NCBI GenBank assembly: GCA_964527925.1
Contig: CAZGQO010000004.1
Span: 1 to 64,000 of the forward strand
DNA length: 64,000 nt
Direction: 5' to 3'
Source of the DNA: Ch128b sp964527925
GTDB taxonomy: Bacteria > Bacteroidota > Ignavibacteria > Ch128b
The notes below the pieces were generated by a model. The model did not search any database and had not been told where the DNA came from. It saw only the letters and a list, made by a program, of their open reading frames with translations. The translations under genes were made by a program, and so were the position numbers. Below are positions 60,588-64,000 of this stretch, piece after piece. Numbering within the stretch: position 1 is the stretch's first letter; every line of letters starts with the position of its first letter.

Positions 60588-61739
60588 ATGAAAGTTCGAA
60601 TTAGATTTCATAAAAACCAGAGTGCATTTCGACATTTGTTGGGTGAATTGGATTTTGAGAGAGATATTTTTTTCCCAATCTACACTTTACACATTGATCG
60701 ATTAGAAGTTGATCAATTTCTTCTAAGAAATTTTAATTCAATTAACCAGATATTCAAAAATCAATTTATCAGAAAGGATAACCAGTTAATTTTAATTGGG
60801 GATTTAAATTTTTTTAATTCCTTTGTGGAAGAAATTAAAACTTTTGATGCAGGACTTGCTTCCGATATAAAAAACTATTTAGACAAGTTTCAAAAATCAA
60901 GTTCATTTAGATACGAAATTGGCAATAGAATTTTTAATAGTGAAAATAAATATGTTATGGGAATACTGAATGTAACTCCCGATTCTTTCTTTGATGGTGG
61001 TAAATTTCTTTCGACTATGGAACTTAAAGAAAGAATTGATGAGTTCATAGATTCTGGTGTGGATATTATTGATATTGGTGGTGAGTCAACTCGTCCTGGG
61101 TCTGAACCAATCGATGCTGAGGAAGAACTCAAAAGAATTTTACCGGCTGTAGAATACGCATTATCAAAAAATTTAATCGTTTCAATTGATACATATAAAA
61201 GTAAAGTTGCTCAAAAGTGTTTAGAGCTCGGCGTACAAATTATAAATGACATCAGCGGTTTGAAGTTTGATCCAGAGATGGCTGATGTTTGTGCAAATTA
61301 TCATGCAACAGCTATTTTGATGCACATAAGAGGTACTCCAAAAAATATGCAGGTGAATCCATTTTACTCTGATACGATGGCAGAAATTTTTGACGAACTT
61401 AATGAATCGATTAAAATAGGACTTTCAAAAGGAATAAAACGGATAATTGTTGATCCTGGTATTGGTTTTGGAAAACGTTTGTTCGATAATTTCGAAATAT
61501 TGAACAGAATTGAGGAATTAAAATTTCTTGGGTATCCAATTCTAATTGGTGCCAGTAGAAAATCATTTATAGGCAGATTATTAAATCTGGAAGTTCAGGA
61601 TAGATTAACGGGCACAATTGTCGCAAATGCCGTTTCACTTTATGCTGGAGCGAATTTTATTCGTGTACACGATTATTCTGAAGCTATTCAAACAAAAAAA
61701 TTAATTGAAGCTATACTACACCCACAAAAACTATTATGA
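60588..61739 (+). CDS. folP: Dihydropteroate synthase with N-terminal extension
   Basis: The 383-residue enzyme joins p-aminobenzoate to 7,8-dihydropterin pyrophosphate in folate synthesis. The synthase barrel occupies ~120-383: 'YVMGILNVTPDSFFDGGKFL' (pterin-PP loop 1), 'DIIDIGGESTRPGSEPIDAE' (loop 2), 'IINDISGLKFDPEMADVCAN', 'AILMHIRGTPKNMQVNPFYS', 'RIIVDPGIGFGKRLFDNFEI' and 'YPILIGASRKSFIGRLLN'. The first ~115 residues are extra compared with E. coli FolP (~280 residues) and look like a small independent fold of unknown job. Its 3' end overlaps cdaA by four bases (ATGA). Confidence 0.93.
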   Translation: MKVRIRFHKNQSAFRHLLGELDFERDIFFPIYTLHIDRLEVDQFLLRNFNSINQIFKNQFIRKDNQLILIGDLNFFNSFVEEIKTFDAGLASDIKNYLDKFQKSSSFRYEIGNRIFNSENKYVMGILNVTPDSFFDGGKFLSTMELKERIDEFIDSGVDIIDIGGESTRPGSEPIDAEEELKRILPAVEYALSKNLIVSIDTYKSKVAQKCLELGVQIINDISGLKFDPEMADVCANYHATAILMHIRGTPKNMQVNPFYSDTMAEIFDELNESIKIGLSKGIKRIIVDPGIGFGKRLFDNFEILNRIEELKFLGYPILIGASRKSFIGRLLNLEVQDRLTGTIVANAVSLYAGANFIRVHDYSEAIQTKKLIEAILHPQKLL

Positions 61740-62548
61740 TTGAATTATTTAAAATTGATTTCATTACCATAACTCTTCTGGATATTGTTGATATCTTGCT
61801 TGTTTCTTATTTGTTCTTCATCGTGTTTAAGCATATGAGAGGGACAATTGCTGCCCAGATTTTCATTGGACTTGTGATCTTACTATTTTTATCATTTGCG
61901 GCTAAAGCACTTCAACTGCGTGCAATGAGCTTCTTATTGAAATTAGTGACAGATATTTGGGTAATTGTTTTTGTTATTTTATTTCAGCCGGAATTGAGAA
62001 GATTACTTTTGCTTTTGAGTAGAAACAGACTTTTTAGTTATTATTTTCAGACTGAAAAAAATGAAATGATAAAAATTTTAGTTGAATCAGCTTTTGAACT
62101 TTCAGACAAGCAGTGGGGTAGTTTAATTGTTGTAACAAGAACTACGGGGCTCAGAGGTGTAATTGAGACAGGAATCCCAATTGGTGCTAAACTTTCAAAA
62201 GCATTGATTCTATCAATTTTTAATCCGAGATCTCCATTGCATGATGGTGCAGTTATCGTTAGAAATAATGTTATTGAAGCCGCTCGATGTACACTGCCGT
62301 TGAGTGCACAAAATATCATTGATGGTTTTCAGCTGGGAATGAGACATAAAGCTGGACTTGGAATTACTGAACAGGCTGATGTTGTGAGTATAATTGTTTC
62401 TGAAGAAACTGGTTCAGTTTCACTTGCTGAAAATGGTAAATTATATCGTTCACTTTCGAAAAATGAGTTAAGGGAAAAATTCAATTCTTCATTTTCACCT
62501 AAAACATTGAGATTTAATCTCTTTAAAAGCAAAAATTTTAAAGAGTGA
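61736..62548 (+). CDS. cdaA: Diadenylate cyclase, CdaA type
   Basis: The 270-residue protein has three N-terminal transmembrane helices (~12-85: 'DIVDILLVSYLFFIVFKHMR', 'AAQIFIGLVILLFLSFAAKA', 'LLKLVTDIWVIVFVILFQPE') and a DAC domain. 'HDGAVIVRNN' holds the DGA catalytic motif, and 'QLGMRHKAGLGITEQADVVS' then 'IIVSEETGSVSLAENG' the R-H-x-A motif (RHKAG in place of RHRAA). It makes cyclic di-AMP, which controls osmolyte transport and wall homeostasis. The folP-cdaA arrangement with a four-base overlap is shared with Bacteroidota; no cdaR or glmM is attached here. Confidence 0.93.
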   Translation: MIELFKIDFITITLLDIVDILLVSYLFFIVFKHMRGTIAAQIFIGLVILLFLSFAAKALQLRAMSFLLKLVTDIWVIVFVILFQPELRRLLLLLSRNRLFSYYFQTEKNEMIKILVESAFELSDKQWGSLIVVTRTTGLRGVIETGIPIGAKLSKALILSIFNPRSPLHDGAVIVRNNVIEAARCTLPLSAQNIIDGFQLGMRHKAGLGITEQADVVSIIVSEETGSVSLAENGKLYRSLSKNELREKFNSSFSPKTLRFNLFKSKNFKE

Positions 62549-62618
62549 ATGTTAGTTTTGTCTCTCTTTATATATTTCTCTAACAAATTCTATATTTGTA
62601 AAAAATGTGGGAGGAGAT

Positions 62619-63296
62619 ATGTCAAAATTAACTTATTTTGGTCATTCAGCTTTTTTGGTTGAACACAATAATTACAAGATTTTGATTGATCCATTTATTA
62701 CTGGTAATCCTTTATCACCAGTAAAAGTTGATGAAGTTAGTGCAGATTTTATTGTACTTTCCCATGCGCATGGAGATCATTTTGGAGATACATTGGAAAT
62801 AGCTAATAGATGTTCTTCGACTGTTATTGCTGTTAACGAACTTGCAAATTATGTAGCCTCGAAAGGATTAAAAGCACATAACATGCATATTGGCGGTTCG
62901 TTTGAATTTCCATTTGGAAAAGTGAAGTTTACAATTGCTCATCACGGTTCTTCTTCTAACGAAGGGGAATATATGGGTGAGCCTGCTGGTATTCTATTAT
63001 TGCTTGATGGAAAAGTAATCTATCATGCTGGAGATACCGGATTGTTTTCTGATATGAAATTAATAGGTGAACTTCATAAAATCGATATTGCTTTATTACC
63101 AATTGGTGATAATTTTACTATGGGAATGGAAGATGCATTGAAGGCAGTTGAGTTATTAAATCCAAAACTTACAATTCCAATGCATTACAATACATTTCCT
63201 GTAATCAAAGCAGATCCAGATAAATTTGTCGAGAATGTTAAAAAAACTGGAAGAGATGCAAGGAAATTAAATTTTGGTGAAATAATTGAATTTTAG
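62619..63296 (+). CDS. UPF0173 metallo-beta-lactamase-fold hydrolase (YtkL-like)
   Basis: The start is ATG 62619, preceded by GGGAGGAG; a GTG at 62607 lies inside that site. The ~225-residue MBL-fold protein shows 'LTYFGHSAFLVEHNNYKILI', 'DPFITGNPLSP', the metal site 'IVLSHAHGDHFGDTLEIANR' (H-x-H-x-D-H), 'IAHHGSSSNEGEYMGEPAGI', 'VIYHAGDTGLFSDMKLIGEL' (metal Asp) and 'LTIPMHYNTFPVIKADPDKF' (metal His). The family has RNA- or small-molecule hydrolase-like features, but its substrate is unknown. Confidence 0.9.
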   Translation: MSKLTYFGHSAFLVEHNNYKILIDPFITGNPLSPVKVDEVSADFIVLSHAHGDHFGDTLEIANRCSSTVIAVNELANYVASKGLKAHNMHIGGSFEFPFGKVKFTIAHHGSSSNEGEYMGEPAGILLLLDGKVIYHAGDTGLFSDMKLIGELHKIDIALLPIGDNFTMGMEDALKAVELLNPKLTIPMHYNTFPVIKADPDKFVENVKKTGRDARKLNFGEIIEF

Positions 63297-63312
63297 GAGT
63301 TGAAATAAATTC

Positions 63313-64000
63313 ATGGGAAAAGTTATCGCAATAGCTAATCAAAAAGGTGGTGTTGGAAAAACCACAACAGCCATAAATTTAGCCGCAAGTCTTGCTGTTA
63401 ATGAGAAAAAAATATTGCTCATTGATCTGGATCCACAGGCAAATTCGACTTCAGGTCTTGGATTCGAAAAAAATAATGTTGGCGTGTATAATCTGCTCAT
63501 AAACTCTACGAATCCTGAAGAACTTATCTTAAAAACGCAACTTGAACATCTCGATATAATTCCTTCAAATATAGATCTTGTGGGAGCAGAAGTCGAACTT
63601 GTAAACATTGAAAATAGAGAGCGAATTCTTTCAATCAACATAAGACCATTAAGGCCAAAATTTGATTTCATAATTATTGATTGTCCGCCATCACTTGGAC
63701 TATTAACGCTAAACGGTCTTACTGCCGCTGATTCAGTTATAATCCCAGTACAATGTGAATATTTCGCTTTAGAAGGATTGGGACAACTTCTTAATACAAT
63801 TAATATTGTGAAAAAACATTTTAACCCATCTTTAACCATTGAAGGTGTACTATTGACAATGTTTGATACAAGGTTAAGGTTATCGCATCAAGTTGCCGAG
63901 GAAGTGAGAAAGTATTTTGGAGATAAAGTTTATAAAACAGTCATAACAAGAAATGTAAAAATCTCTGAAGCTCCAAGTCATGGTCGGCCAATAATTCTTT
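63313..64000 (+). CDS. parA: ParA/Soj-family partition ATPase (partial, runs off window)
   Basis: ATG 63313 opens a frame to the end of the window (229 codons, no stop). 'VIAIANQKGGVGKTTTAINL' is the deviant Walker A motif with both Lys residues, 'ILLIDLDPQANSTSGLGF' is switch I, 'FDFIIIDCPPSLGLLTLNGL' is Walker B, and 'VIIPVQCEYFALEGLGQL' and 'ISEAPSHGRPIIL' are typical of chromosomal Soj/ParA proteins (~255 residues). It drives origin segregation with ParB, whose gene is normally next and thus expected beyond base 64000. A 166-codon minus-strand frame over 63339-63839 is its shadow. Confidence 0.95.
   Translation, partial: MGKVIAIANQKGGVGKTTTAINLAASLAVNEKKILLIDLDPQANSTSGLGFEKNNVGVYNLLINSTNPEELILKTQLEHLDIIPSNIDLVGAEVELVNIENRERILSINIRPLRPKFDFIIIDCPPSLGLLTLNGLTAADSVIIPVQCEYFALEGLGQLLNTINIVKKHFNPSLTIEGVLLTMFDTRLRLSHQVAEEVRKYFGDKVYKTVITRNVKISEAPSHGRPIIL

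Noticed and set aside
63339..63839. Minus-strand 166-codon frame near the end of the window
   Set aside because: It lies inside the strongly supported parA gene on the plus strand and has no motif of its own.
1..64000. CRISPR arrays, rRNA, tRNA genes, prophage
   Set aside because: No regularly spaced direct repeats, no tRNA cloverleaf with a T-loop motif, no rRNA stretch and no phage structural genes were noticed by eye; a covariance-model scan would be the decisive test.

Overview
The window is a low-GC (visibly AT-rich) bacterial chromosome segment. It most likely comes from the Ignavibacteria (Ignavibacteriota/Bacteroidota-Chlorobiota group). The main clue is four large secreted proteins (15614-16975, 17018-18298, 26584-31893, 36238-39456) that end in the Por/type IX secretion C-terminal domain with the 'YPNPFNP' signature, together with TonB-receptor-like barrels, weak Shine-Dalgarno sites and a folP-cdaA pair. 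The genus is not resolved; no rRNA or tRNA gene was seen.

Region 1 (1-15.2 kb) is a surface-polysaccharide (O-antigen/capsule) locus. Its left 4 kb is a graveyard: a polysaccharide deacetylase, a wecB-like epimerase remnant, the detached 3' end of another deacetylase, a frameshifted deacetylase, a formyltransferase in three pieces and a broken HINT (toxin-maturation-type) domain. To the right are apparently intact genes: a membrane-anchored sugar transferase fusion, a Wzy/ligase-type polymerase, a Wzi-like outer-membrane protein, a wbpA-wbpB-wbpD set for diacetylated amino-uronic acid sugars, and two paralogous GT39-like membrane proteins.

Region 2 (15.6-31.9 kb) holds secreted and envelope proteins: two tandem type IX cargo proteins, a secreted glycogen-debranching-like hydrolase with a glucodextranase-type C-terminus, a DUF1624-like membrane acyltransferase, a fused MFS/spermidine-synthase/TPR protein, an orphan HicB-like protein and a 1769-residue type IX cargo. 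Intergenic spaces carry the dispersed 'TCAGAATGACA' palindromic repeat.

Region 3 (32.0-36.2 kb) is the highlight: a Phe/Tyr biosynthesis locus. On the minus strand lie aroF (DAHP synthase), a chorismate synthase fused to a chorismate mutase, and tyrA; pheA diverges on the plus strand. In front of aroF I read a 24-codon leader peptide with 11 Phe/Tyr codons, followed by mutually exclusive antiterminator and terminator hairpins. This is a complete ribosome-mediated transcription attenuator.

Region 4 (36.2-50.5 kb) contains a CotH-type type IX cargo, an ATP-grasp/esterase pair, a dead crcB-DUF190 fluoride module, an S9 peptidase, a CBS-less IMPDH/GMP-reductase-like enzyme, a TonB-receptor-like barrel, a cytidylate-kinase-like protein and a purine permease. 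Region 5 (50.5-64 kb) is mostly housekeeping: an outer-membrane protein, GNAT, NFACT/RqcH, MFS and M24 peptidase on the minus strand. On the plus strand follow a frameshifted histidine kinase with its response regulator, a kinase-less PASTA protein, rpe, nagA, folP, cdaA, a UPF0173 hydrolase and the start of a parA/soj gene that runs off the window.
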